Source: Euclidia mi
Lineage: Eukaryota > Arthropoda > Insecta > Lepidoptera > Erebidae
Direction of reading: 5' to 3'
Length of the DNA stretch: 64,000 bases
Assembly (NCBI GenBank): GCA_944739405.2
Contig: OX123199.2
Location: forward strand, 6,003,898-6,067,897
The number at the start of each line of letters is the position of its first letter. The first letter of the stretch is position 1. A program made the position numbers and the translations under genes. The notes beneath the pieces were generated by a model. It ran no database searches, was not told where the DNA came from, and saw nothing but the letters and a program-made list of their open reading frames with translations. This document shows positions 46,276 through 58,500 of this stretch, in pieces.

Positions 46276-46507
46276 CATCATCATCATCATCATCAGCCTT
46301 TAACAGTCTACTGCTGGACTAGGCCTCTCTTTTGAAAGGAGGAATTGGCCTACTATACCACGCTGGCCAAACGGGTTGGTATAGGGTTTGTATCAAGTTT
46401 TCCTTCTCTTACAGTGCTGTTCTTGCTCCCTCTGTCGGCTCTTACGACACCCATGGGATGATATGGGGTGGTGACATTCCGTATTCTTAATCCGTCTAAC
46501 ACGGACA
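46276..46507 (-). repeat. catcat-type repeat inserted in the helicase, 8-bp duplication
   Basis: Begins catcatcatcatcagccttt, carries the tggactaggcctctcttttg block; AGGTGAGT flanks it at 46268-46275 and 46508-46515. Inverted relative of 20769-20946. Confidence 0.8.
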
Positions 46508-47320
46508 AGGTGAGTGCTTCTTTGAAATTATCTTTGTTGTGGTCACGAGTTCGTATGCTGCGCTTGACCATTAATATGAGAGCTCAGCTTGGCGTCAATG
46601 CACGTGCTCAACAATTCTAAGATGTCTTTCTAAGTCTTGGCGAAGACACTCTACCAGAGGAGAGAGGTGGACAGGTGGTGCTTCCAGAGTCTCTCAGTAG
46701 AGTTGTATCCAGCTTAGAATTATACAGCTGTATACCGTAATAGCAGAATTCGTGAGTGTGTAAGTGGCCTATTTTGACGCCCAAAAATGATCAGGCTGTA
46801 GCAATTAACGAATGCATTCTCTCGGAAGTTGAGAGGAATGAAGTGGTCTACACCTCTATAAACACTGTCGTCGAGCAAGAAAACGCCACACATTATCCCG
46901 TGGAATTTCTGAACTCCCAGTCAGCAAGTGAACTTGCAGCGCATAGCATCAAGCTGAAGGTTGGTGTCCCGATTATACTTCTTCGGAACCTATCTCCTCC
47001 AAAGTTGTGTAACGTGACCCGCCTGAAAGTTATCTCGCTCCGCAGACAAACCATTCAGGAAATTCTTATGGGTTGTGGCGTCAGCGAGGCAGTATTTATA
47101 CAACGCATTCCTCTCATACCTCATAATTCAAGCGCATACAGTTCCCCGTGAGTGTTTGCTTCGCGAAGACCATCAATAAGTCGCAGAGGCAGACATTGAG
47201 GACAGCGGGTGTCCTATATGTCGCTTGCTCCCGCGTCACCAGTCCTGACTCTCTTTACATTTTGGCTGCGGAGAGCCAAACCACTAATGTTGTATATCGA
47301 GAAGTCCTGTAAGTATGTAT
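46508..47320 (+). pseudogene. Helitron helicase, C-terminal remnant
   Basis: Reads VSASLKLSLLWSRVRMLRLT then INMRAQLG, WPILTPKNDQAVAINECIL, KLKVGVPIILLRNLSPPKLCN and KTINKSQRQTLRTAGVLYVA CSRVTS across frames: Pif1-type helicase motifs IV to VI. Stops and shifts near 46620 and 47150. Confidence 0.88.
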
Positions 47321-47554
47321 TTTACCCTATTATGTATTCCTTATTTTCTTCATCTGCTTCAGTCACAACTTATGACTTAATTCAGCAGAATTACCATAAA
47401 GTCATTTATTCAAAGCAGGCTGAAAATCAGCACTTTTTGAAGGTCAATTTTACAAAAGACAGTCTCCCTCTGTTAATACACTTTCTGCAGGTATGAAATA
47501 TAAAGAAGAAACGGGTAAATGAATGTTATTTTAAAAGGTATATCTTCTCATATC
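47321..47554. other. Helitron 3' untranslated remainder
   Basis: Open frame 47209-47496 continues past the helicase but has no motif after YREVL. Nothing else recognised. Confidence 0.4.
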
Positions 47555-47825
47555 TGCACGCCTTTTATCCCCGAAGGGGTAGGCAGAGGTGTATTACACA
47601 CCCACACTTCTCCAGATATGTTTCGGTCCCAATGTAATAGTGGGCGAGCCTATTGCCATCTACCGGCCACATTGTTAAGCGAGCGATAATTAATTAATAT
47701 TTTTTAATACACACATAACTTCGAAAAGTCATAGGTGTGTGCCCGGGGTAGCTGGGGATCGAACCCAAGACCATCGTCTCGGCTGTCCGTTACATACACC
47801 ACTGGGCTATCGCCGCCGCGTATTT
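47555..47825 (-). repeat. tRNA-derived SINE copy
   Basis: ccttttatccccgaaggggt tail and tggggatcgaacccaagacc (B-box complement). Close relative of 57410-57650. Confidence 0.75.
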
Positions 47826-47934
47826 TTTAAAAGGTATTATCGTAGGTAGGTATTTATTTAACAATTAGGTGCTGTATAGCGTTCACGCAGACGACGTCGC
47901 GGGCAGCAGCTAGTATATATATATATTTATTTAG

Positions 47935-48180
47935 TGTCTCACGCCTGTATATCCGAAGGGGTAGGCAGAGGTGTAAATATTACACCCACATTTCGTCATG
48001 AATTTTTAGGTCCTACGTAATAGAGGGCGAGCCTATTGCCGTTACCGGGCACATCACCAGACTCCGGGCTGCTACTGAGTATTCGGAAAACCCAGTAACG
48101 CTATTGCCCCATCCAGAAATCGAACCCGGGACCTCCGATCAGTAGTCACATACGCTATGCACTGGATCACGGAGGCAGTA
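47935..48180 (-). repeat. tRNA-derived SINE copy
   Basis: ctcacgcctgtatatccgaa tail, gcctattgccgttaccgggc body and aatcgaacccgggacctcc (B-box complement). Confidence 0.75.
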
Positions 48181-48203
48181 TATGTATAATATGTATAAAT
48201 ATA

Positions 48204-48360
48204 CTAGATGAGCCCGCGGTTACACCCGCGTTATTTATGTCTTTGTCCGCTCTCGTGGCTCATAGCGTGATGTAATATAGTCTATTAGATAGCCTCCCTC
48301 GATAAATGGGCTATCTAATAGAGAAAGATTTTTTTGAGATTAATCGCAAGATTAGATAGC
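48204..48360 (-). mobile_element. Helitron 3'-end fragment
   Basis: CTAG complement at 48204-48207 followed by cccgcggttacacccgcgtt, the terminal hairpin. The 5' limit is uncertain. Contains an inverted gctatctaatagag pair. Confidence 0.55.
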
Positions 48361-48369
48361 CGTGGCCGC

Positions 48370-48612
48370 AATTACTTCCACGTCCATCGCAACTGATTCG
48401 CCAGGCAGCAATGAGCCATGCGCCCACATGCGCCGTTGTGTGAACACCAAGTGATCGTGGCGGGCGATGGCCTGCAGTGGCCCATCATGGACCACTGCAG
48501 GCCATCGCCATTGCGTACGGTTATGGCGATGCATGTTCATTGTTCACACAATGGCGGGCGATGGCCTGCAGTGGCCCATCATGGACCACTGTGTACTGGG
48601 CCCTTTACGGTT
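48370..48612. mobile_element. MITE with ggcctgcag inverted ends, rearranged copy 2
   Basis: Holds a perfect 18-bp-arm palindrome at about 48463-48510 (GGCGATGGCCTGCAGTGG and its complement around cccatcatgga) and then the unit again at 48552-48600 ending tgtgtactgggccct. Confidence 0.7.
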
Positions 48613-49136
48613 TTTGAATAAGTGCTATAGGTATCTTTAAGACTACTTGCTACTCTTACTAGGTACATCTTGTTGGAAAGAGGTGTGTAAACTGGGCAAG
48701 GGGGAGAACACCGGTTAAGGGGCGCCAAATTAGTGAATCGCCCGTGGCGCTGGGATGGCTAAGGCAGGCCCTGATGGACGATAGTACCTTTTTCTTGATA
48801 TTCGGATTTTATACAGCCCGTAATCTTCTGACCAGTTTTTAAATTATAAAATAAAAGAGACACATGAGCACCATGTGACTTACCTAGCAGGTACCTTATC
48901 ATAAAATATCAGTATTATACTGATATGGTACCTACATTAAAAATATCCTCAGCATGCTGTTATACTGCTTTGGAAATGAGTATAGTTGGTAGAAATAATA
49001 TTCTTGATTCATTTGCCCAACGGAGGTCAAGCGACGATGTCACGCGGTCAGGCTTCAGCTGGCACGGCGGGCGTCAACGTAATAATAATTGAAGAGCGAA
49101 GATTGTCTTGAAGTCGTCTTCAGTTTTTTTAGATTC
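48613..49136. other. Unannotated stretch
   Basis: Downstream of the secreted-protein gene. Nothing recognised. Confidence 0.4.
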
Positions 49137-49385
49137 AATCCTCGGGTAGGCAAAGGTATGTATATTACACCCACATTTCGCCCATGAAATTTTAACGTCC
49201 CACGTAAAAAGGGGTGAGCCTATTGCCGTTACCGGGCCACGTCGAAGGACTCTTGAGAATGTGCCGTGCTGCTACTGACAATACGGAGAAACTCAGTAAA
49301 TTTTGCGCGACACGAGGCTCGATCCCGGGTCCTCCAGATCAACAGACGCATATGCTATCCACTGGACCACGGAAGCAGTCACCTG
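49137..49385 (-). repeat. tRNA-derived SINE copy
   Basis: tcctcgggtaggcaaaggta tail and gctcgatcccgggtcctcc head. Diverged and shortened at the tail. Confidence 0.65.
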
Positions 49386-49441
49386 AGTGTAGGTGGGTAA
49401 AAATGTTGAAATAAGGAAATAAATATTTATTTGAAGAGTTA

Positions 49442-49447
49442 TTTATT
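49442..49447 (-). terminator. Polyadenylation signal AATAAA
   Basis: Minus-strand AATAAA 20 bp downstream of the stop codon of the secreted-protein gene. The distance is short but normal for insect genes. Confidence 0.55.
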
Positions 49448-49466
49448 ATCATAAGGCAGTATAGCT

Positions 49467-49552
49467 TCACTTAACATTCTTGCCATAGTCAAACGACGGC
49501 GCGGCCTGTTGACCGTGCATCATCTTGAACGGCCCTGTGTTCACCTCGCCAC
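49467..49552 (-). CDS. Secreted-protein gene exon 10 with stop
   Basis: Acceptor TCTATCAG; it encodes GGEVNTGPFKMMHGQQAAPS then FDYGKNVK and stop TGA at 49469-49467. The AATAAA signal (minus strand) is at 49447-49442. Confidence 0.87.
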
Positions 49553-52500
49553 CTGATAGACAACACATTATTATTAAGTGCAACATCAGTATTCTTTATA
49601 ATCTGTCTCACTGCTGGGCATTGGCTTCTTCTCTTTGTGAGAATGGTTAGTCCGTAGTTCACGTTGGCTGAATGGCTCAACCTGAATTATACTTAACCAG
49701 CAAATTGTGAGGGCAATCAGTGGCTAATACTTCAAATAGCAATCTATAGGTACATAAATCTAGATTTATGCACATAAAAATATAATCGAAGAGTGTGATT
49801 TCAAAATAACTATGTTTTCTAAAATGGCGAAAAAAAACAATTTTAAATGTTAATCTGTCCGTCTGTCCCATTGTTTGCAACGGTCGAACCGATTCTTATC
49901 TTATGAGATTTTAATGTCGTGGCATCATGGCACCTGACACCTCTGGCACGTCATAAGTAAATATCTAGGATGGAACATGACGCGCGTGGTGCGTCATTTT
50001 TAAAATGAATAAAACCTTTATTTTCACTAACATTAGTGAAAATAAAGGTGGCAATGAATCGGTTAATGAACTAGATCATTCGGTTTAAATGTAATAACAG
50101 TGAAACCAATATAACAAAAATCCGTAAACTGTAGTTTAATTTCAATAATGAACTCAACTTCAGACTTCAACAAAGCATCATTTGAATCGCCCCAAAACAC
50201 ACAACAATTTAGTGTTTTCCTTGATAATACCTACCCTCTCCAGGATCAAGTGCCCCCCAAATAAAAATAACCAAGATAGAATCTAGGTAAATACGTACCT
50301 GCAGCTTCAGCCGCAATATGAGAGTTGCCAATGATAATGTCATCGGATCCACTGTCTCGACTATCTGAACGGAAGTTCGATGGTTGAACCTGATAAAAAA
50401 GTTCATGTATTATGGTCGAAAAGAATCAGTGGCGTGCGAAACGTTGCGGATTTGCCACGCTCAACCAAACCGCACGATAAGTTTTGCTGTCAAAAATATT
50501 GCCTCTAATAGAGTGCTAGCACGGAAATATTTGCTGCGACTTTTATGCATTTTTTAAATAAACTAGGCATAACTCTGTTTCGGTTTTAATTATTTTCGAA
50601 TGAATCACACAAATAACTCGGATCTGCAGCAATTTATTGGTCATTTGCGATTATCGTATTTCCGAGTAAAGTAGTGCTGCATTGAAATCACAGGACGAAA
50701 ATAATATTGGTCCCGAACCGATATTGAGCCCAAAATACTCGATGACGGTCACATAGTTACGAGTATTCCTAGTGTTATCCCGATTGCATCCAAGATTTCC
50801 AAGTTTTGGAATACGGGCTCCATCTTTTACGTCTTAACCCGGATTAAGGCCGTTGCTTTAAAATGCGTTATGCGGCATCATATCATAAACGATGTTTGAC
50901 TGTGAAGCCCCCATGTAGGTACCTATATGATTTAATGATTAAGTACACCGTTTGTGACGTAATATTGCGTCACAAACGGTGTAATCATTATTATTGTTAG
51001 TTGACGAAGTGTCCGCTGTGTGTGTTGGTAACCTTACCTGGCCATCATTCTTCATTATATCGGGTAACACAGATCCCGGATATCTGTTGTAAATACCATT
51101 CAGATTGTAATGTAGGTTCATATCTGGACCGATGTTGGCTTTGAGCAGTTGTTCCCAAATACCACCTGAAATGTCACATTACTTAAGTAGATTCTTTTTT
51201 TAATACGTCTCCCGTGCTCGGCATAAATTATGTGTAGGGGGGACAAAAACATACAACCAACGAGCACAGTGTACACCCAATCACGAAACCACAATTTATG
51301 GATCACACAAACTGTTTTCTCGTGTGGGCATCGAATCCACAACACTCGACGCAAGTTTAAAAGGGAGAGACGGCTACTGAAACCACTCCGCCAACCGTGC
51401 AGTCAGATGGATAAGTATGTCCCTAGTAGTCCCTACAACTTAGGTACTTGAACAGTGCCAACAATAATAATCATCATCGTCCTAGCGTTGTCACGGCTGC
51501 ATTTTCTCGCCTCGGAGTCCGTGGTCACTGAGATTTTACAGTGTCAATAATATCACCTTGAATTGGCCAGAATCACAGATATTTTCACGTTACTTAATTA
51601 TATTTTTTACCTGGAACCATCCAAGGTTTACCGCTTCTTTTCTTCACACAAAAATATGTTACATGGATTCATTGAAGTATTGCAGATATGTTACATGGAT
51701 TATTATACATGTTACATGGATTAATTGAAGCATTGACATGTACCTGCACGATAAAAGGTCGTAGCACACATATCAACTCGGAAAGGCATCGGCACCGTAT
51801 CGCCTTTCGCCTCACCGTCAAACAGGCGTCAACCTGACGTAACCACGTAACGTAAGCGGATCGGAAGCTCCTGCACGTCGACTCGGCTACGGATAGGCGA
51901 CGCCTTGCTTACGGCTCGCCGCCCGCTGGTTGACGGCTAGGCGCCACTACTTCAATCATTTTGAATCCGAACGCAGACCGCGGGAGGGGCGTGAACGAAG
52001 AGGCGTAAGCTAGGCTACGGAGATCCGTAAGCTAGCGTACGGAGAGCCGTAAGCTAGCGTACGGAGAACCGTAAGCGCTGTAACGGCAAGTCGACCACGC
52101 ACCGCACCGCGTTCGTGAGCTTGTCCCGAGGCGAGGCGATTACGTTACGTTTCCGATTAGTGTGCGTTGCAGTAGGGAGTTTCATACAAAGAATACTGAT
52201 CGGCCCCAGTTGATACGGTGCCGATCCCTTTCCGAGTTGATACGTGTGCTACGACCCTTACCCACGCTAAGTCACAGCGTACCTAGCTCTTAAAGAGAAA
52301 ATATGAAAGTTACCTTTATCCACGGATACGATAGGTTTGTTGGACTGCCATGGATACTCTCCGTGCGCTTGGAAGTAGATGGCATACGTTGAGAGCTACA
52401 ATAGACAAAAGTATATAATGGCAAATTCCTTATGAATTGAACATCTGTAAGTTGAACTGAATCTGTAAGCTTGGTACGACTTTAACCTCTCGTCATTTCT

Positions 52501-55500
52501 AAATTGCATCGCCGTTTGGCACATTGATGGGCCAGCTTCGAGCTCAAATCGCTATAGAACTCAGAGCGAAGCAATCACTACGAGTATGCACCCCGATCGT
52601 CTCGCCCCGGAAAAGTGTTTAATCGACCCCTGCAGTGCTTTACCAACCCCATTGTTAAACGAGGTAGTTGGCACAGATCACCCACCCCGGTGTGTGCTAG
52701 ATTGAATAGCCTGATAATAGTTAAAGCGGGGAGGATACAGCCGATCAGTCTTTATTGAGCGATCTATTTATTACAACTACTGGTCGACTACTCAATCTGT
52801 GTTATCTGTTCCGTTCAGAACATAGTTTAGAACTACTGGAGTAGGTGGGACTTATGGCAATCATCCCTCCTGCAATGCCGACCGAATCGAAGTGAGACGT
52901 AAAATGCCTAAATTCGTACTAAGGCTTCAATATATCCTGTGCTCTTTCATCTTCTATTTATCTTATATCTTTCTCATGGTCATCAGCACACGATACCTAC
53001 ACCTATATGCACTACAGCTACTACTAGAACAAGGCGGCACAAATCGCTATCAGACAGCTCATATGGTAAAACGAGAAGTAAGTTAAAAACCAGCAAAAAA
53101 GAATGTATGCCGTAGTTACCTGCGTGTAGTAGAGCGCAAGCCAGTATTTGCCACCGTGACCAACAAAAGCAGTTTCGTTGGCGTCCATCAATCCAAATGG
53201 AAGGTCTTGATGCAAGCTTTCTGGGGATATCTGAAGATTGCATCCATACCTGCAGAACATATCTACAGTGAATAGCTGTTGCGAGCCACATGCATAATTA
53301 CCTGCCACACGTTGCGATTCGGATGAGGACTAAGTCCTAACAGAAGAAGCCAGGAATAAAACAGATAAAAGAATATAATTGCCATAAACATCATCATAAA
53401 CAGAGATTAAACATCACATCGCTTACGGAGGGTTGGGCTACAGTCCACAGCACTATTCAACTGGGCTCCCCCCCCGTGGGATCTCCACCTTGTCGTGGTG
53501 GGGTGAGGGGGGGGGGGGGTTCAGTAACCGTGGTTAGGTGACCCGCGGTGAAGCTAAGCGAGATCCCGGGAGTGGACGCTCCGCGTGGGCTTGACGGAGG
53601 CCTGCGCAGGATGCGTCCAAAGGTGCGGGTGCGAGGGACAGTTCTTCCGCCCTCGCAGTCGCGGGAGGAGAGGCGTGTCAGTGTGGCGTTGCCGCGCGCC
53701 CTATCTCCCGAAACCGAATGGGGGCGCACCATCGTTACGTCGCGGTGGGGCCGCAGAGGAAGAGGAGATGCGGTGTTGCGTTGCCGTCCTTCCTATCCTC
53801 TGCGGCCGCTGGGTGTTTTGGCGGCGGAGCCCAACACCTTCATCCGCTGCCAAGGGCGTTTTGTTCGCGGCCTGCCTGACCATCTGGCGGGCCAATACCC
53901 GTCGGAGGGTAGCGAGGAATGCTTCGGTGATACCCGACCCTCCGACACATGGGTACATGAGGAACACGGGTTGGTTTTTAGTCAGTAAGAGTCTGACGGT
54001 CGCCTTCGCCCTTCCCCCAGGGCGGAGGGACTCCATGAGGATTTTCCAACCCGACACCAAAAAAAAGCACGATTCAACTGCCCTCGTGTTGGCGCTTCTT
54101 CATCTATACATCTCCTATACATATATACATATCAATAAAATTAAACTGTCTTTCTGTGACTTTAAAATCTGTCTCTCTGTCTGTTTGTCCGGGGTAATCT
54201 GTGGAATAGTTGAACTGATTTTAATGGGACTAACCGAAAGATTTGACTTTGTAGGGCAACATGGAGGCTATAATTTGATCCGATAGTTGGCGCTGTTGTA
54301 GAGATATCGAAAATAACGCGGGTGAAACCGCAGACAACAGCTAGTGTGCAGGATAGTATGTTCTGCGTATTCTTCACTTCATTGAAACCAGATAGATATC
54401 CGCTCTGGAATAAATATAGGGCTGTAGACTTGGTTGTCAATCAAGATTACAGCTCTATAATGGCAAGAATATAGTACCTACAGGCAAAAGGGACGACCCA
54501 GTTGACTTAGGCATATTTTAGTACTCACCAGTCCGGACAAGCCTTAAGGATATCATAAGGTGCTTTGTAATATTCAGCTCTGCGTACTATCGGATTTCGA
54601 ATGTTGAACCTCTCATTAGGATCCGTCAAGTTGATGTGCTTCACTTTGATATCTCTTCTTTCACAAATATAATCGTAGTGGAATTTCGGCAATGATTCAC
54701 CCCTGGCGCAGTAAGTTTCTGTAAAAACATACCTATCCATTATTTCGGCAGATAGGTACCTATGTAGATACTAACCTAATATGATGGCCGCCTACTTGTG
54801 AATTTAACCACGAGACGAGGATGGCTTAATCCAGAGTAAATAGAAATATGAACCTCATTTATGTTATAATTAGACTTTTCACGATGCGCGCGGTGTGCAC
54901 ACACGAAAAAACACAGGCGCACGCAGGCCGCGGCCTCCCTTGCGGGCAAAAGAGGCCGCGGCCATATGAACTAGGCGCGCGTTAGAATCGCCCTCTCGCG
55001 CCCCACTGACATAATTAAATGTCCTGTTCCTCACTACAAGACTGGACATCGCTCTCATCGCCTGCCGAACCACAGTCTGTATTCTTGTACTTTTCTAGTG
55101 TATCTACTCAACTAACCACAAGTGCGGATGCAATTAAACGTGAACCGTGTTTCTCTTTTCTATCTCGGAAGTAGATAGCTGGATTTTATATTGTTCCTTT
55201 TATTCAATATATTGTTCCCTCGATGAATTCCTCAAGCCATCCACGGAGATACATAATAATACAAATGTGACATTGGCGCCCAACGTGGGGCCTTGTATAG
55301 CTTAGTTTAATTTTTAACTTTATCAGCCCTAAGGTAAATAGCTACTCCAAAAACTTAGTAAGTGTTACACCAAGTAACTGTAATATCAAGTTGTAGTTAT
55401 AAAAAGTAGATTTTATTAAGACCAAATACCAACTTTGATATGTTCCATCAAGCGAGTTGACCGCAGCGTACTTGTCGATGCAGTATCTATAGCCCAACAC

Positions 55501-58500
55501 CGTGGGGTACCGGAGATACGGCACCTTGCACGAGAATCGCCCTTCTTGGTACATGGCGCCCTGAAAACACCATAAAGTGAAGCAAGCATCCTATATATCT
55601 CCTCAGCATATACACAAATTGTAGCACCTTATAATATCACAGTATATGGTACACTTGTCTTTAGATGCAGCATTTGGTGAATAGATTATGTTCCTTCGTC
55701 TGGCCTTGGCGAAACTTTGAATCGAAGATACTCTGTTTTCTGAATTGTTAACCTTTGTTCCTGTAGACCTTTTTGGGCTGTGAACGACAGACTTCGGGCC
55801 GTATGGTATTTACTGTGTCAGTAAATGCACCCTTCTTAATAAAATCTCACCATCTCAGCCAAGGGAAAGCCACGGCTAAACATAGGCTTGCAAGGCTCTC
55901 GGTTCTCAACAATATTGTCAGTCCACCTTGTGGGAAGCCTATCTCTGATGCTGTAAACTATAAAAATAAGGGCTCCTAAAATTTAGCAATATATAACTGC
56001 GAACAAAAGCCGGCAGAGCTGCCTACCTTGCAAATAACGCTTCTCCTACCAGGCGGTCGTGAAACACCACCGAAGCAATAAGTCCTTGTTCCGTTGATCA
56101 TGATCTCAGTGACACCGATGTGCGACACGAGGGTGATGCCGTTGATGCCTGCGAGAGCGAAGCGCTGCAGGCCCGCGCGCTTGCGAACCTCGACGTTATT
56201 CTTCATACTCATAGTGTTCACAATGGCTTGCCAACCGTACACGAACTCGTGCATTGGACCTGGTAAGAATAGGTGTGTTTGATGAAATGATGCTACTATT
56301 AACTTATCTCATGTCGTATCTCAATTAGGTTAAAAATAAGGGTTTGTGGCTTTGAATATACTTTAAATATATATCTACGAGTACTACTATATATACTATA
56401 GGGTGCATAGGGTTCCCACCAAGAACTTAGGGTCCCAAGCCAACCTCACCTGCAAGTGGTGCACTTCACTTGTTGCACGATCAACGGACGAGGCTCTGGC
56501 AAACAAAATATCCCGATAAGCGACAATAGGCTCGCCACCTATTACGTGGGATCAAAACACTGGCGAAAAGAGGGCGTTTAATATGCCTCTGCCTACCCCT
56601 TCGGGGAAACAGGCGTGAGTCTATGTATGTATGTGTATGTATGAGTACTACTATAGTTTAAAAAGGGCTCAAGAATAGTAAAGTAAACAACGAACCAATC
56701 CCAAAACTATCTCCATCTAGGAAGTTGAACATCTCTCCGAAGGAGTCGGGCATGAGGCCGGAGATGACGGTGGTGGCCTGCATGCCCTCGTCTGGTAACA
56801 TCGGCGCGATCTCGTCCAGCGGCGTCGTGAACTCGTGAGCTGATTGGTTGTTGTAGTGACCGCGGTTGCCATTGCTCTGCGTATTTGTTTTACGTTTTTT
56901 ACATACCGCGTGGTTGACGGCATAGAATACAAGTGTCACCGCCCCCAATCTTCCCGTGGGTGTCGTAAGAGGCGACTAAGGGATAACACGATGCAAATAC
57001 CATCATTGCGTAGAGACGGAAAACTCGACATCAAACCCTATACGACTGCCTCGTTGGTCTCGCGGCATAAATGTGCGCGTGGGATCGGGAGGTCCCGGGT
57101 TCGATTCCTGGGTCGGGCAGTGTTATTGGGTTTTTCTGTCACGAAATTCTCAGTAGCAGCACGGAGTCTGGTAATGTGCCCGGTACGGCAATAGGCTCGC
57201 CCCTTATTACGTGGGACTAAAGTATATCTGGCGAAAAGTGGGTGTAGAAATACACCTATGCCTACCCCTTCGGGGATAAAAGGCGTGACGTTATGTATGT
57301 ATGTATGTGTAGGTATGTATGTTATTTACATGTTCACAATAAAATAAAGAAGCAATTTATTATAATTCTAATTTTAGATACTTATAATCGCACTTTTCAA
57401 TGACTTATAATACTTCACGCCTTTTATCCCCGAAGGAGTAGGCAGAGGTGTATTACACACCCACATTTCGCCAGTTATGTTGAGGTCCAATGTAGGTAAT
57501 AGGGGGCGAGCCAATTGCCATCTACCGGGCATTATGGGTGCTATAATTAAAATTTCAACTAGGTGTGTGCCCGGGGCGTACCTGGGGATCGAACCCGAGA
57601 CCATCGTCTCGACAGTCCTTTACGTGCACCGCTAGGCTATCGCTGCTCAATGACATCTACTTTAAAATTAATCCAAAATCATAATAGACTTATTCGTATC
57701 CCGCTTTGTAGCTCGTGCATTAGATAGGTACCTAGGTGTGCCTATTTACGATCTTAACATCAACGGTCTTATTGTAAATGCCCACTAATACGATTAAATG
57801 GCGGAATCGGAGTCCAGAATAGGGGTCCTCGACACTTTTGTCGAGGATAGAAATACCACAGCATAAGTTTGGGACCGATGACGTCTGTCCTATTAGGTAC
57901 AACCATGTACAACTCAGCACTCAGTCTTTGGTCGGGCGACATGATTCGATCGATGTCTTTGCAGAACTAAAGCCATATTTGGAACTTTCTGTGACGCCAG
58001 TGGCTATCAACAATTTTAGAACTCTCTCCCTAGAGTCTAGACACGCTAGACTATTCAAAGATCGCACAGTTTTAGATGTCAGATAGACCGGTTACTTGAT
58101 ATTGGTATACTTCATTGTCGGGGAACTTGGGTCTAAAGCTGTTGTTATGGAGTTAATACGGTTTTACTGACATAAATAATTGTAAGGTATACAACATCTT
58201 TACTGTACTGCAACTCAGACTTGTTTTCATATATGATAAGTTCAACGCGACATTTAACACATTCGCGCGCGGTGCTCACTTTTTCGAAACTGGTGATGGA
58301 GCACTGTTTTCCCCCATACATTATTTTTGACGTTTATAGACGTTCATTGGTACCTCTATTTATTTGAGTAATTAACTATGATCAGAACGACATTATACGT
58401 CGACGTATGGTGACGTTCCGCAACATATAATCATTTTTATTTTTTTTTATTAAACACAACGTCTCGATACGTCGACGTGCAGTTACGTTCTGTAACATTA

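Larger units (their letters stand above)
42913..47913 (+). mobile_element. Decayed helicase-encoding Helitron with nested insertions
   Basis: 5' TCTATACATATAATAAAATG at 42913; 3' gacgtcgcgggcagcagCTAG at 47913, host T next. Coding remnants: 43860-44130, 45301-46267, 46508-47320. Insertions: RTE LINE 44214-45289, repeat 46276-46507, SINE 47555-47815. The expected upstream HUH/Rep nuclease region is missing, so it could not move on its own. That the 42913 start belongs to the same element is inference. Confidence 0.75.

Noticed and set aside
53585..54286. 233-codon open frame
   Set aside because: It runs from the deleted LINE through its tail and target duplication into the next Helitron, so it cannot be one gene.
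57047..57118. tRNA gene
   Set aside because: Has a B box and tRNA-like length but no complete cloverleaf, and the same sequence is repeated in other SINE copies with the SINE body attached.
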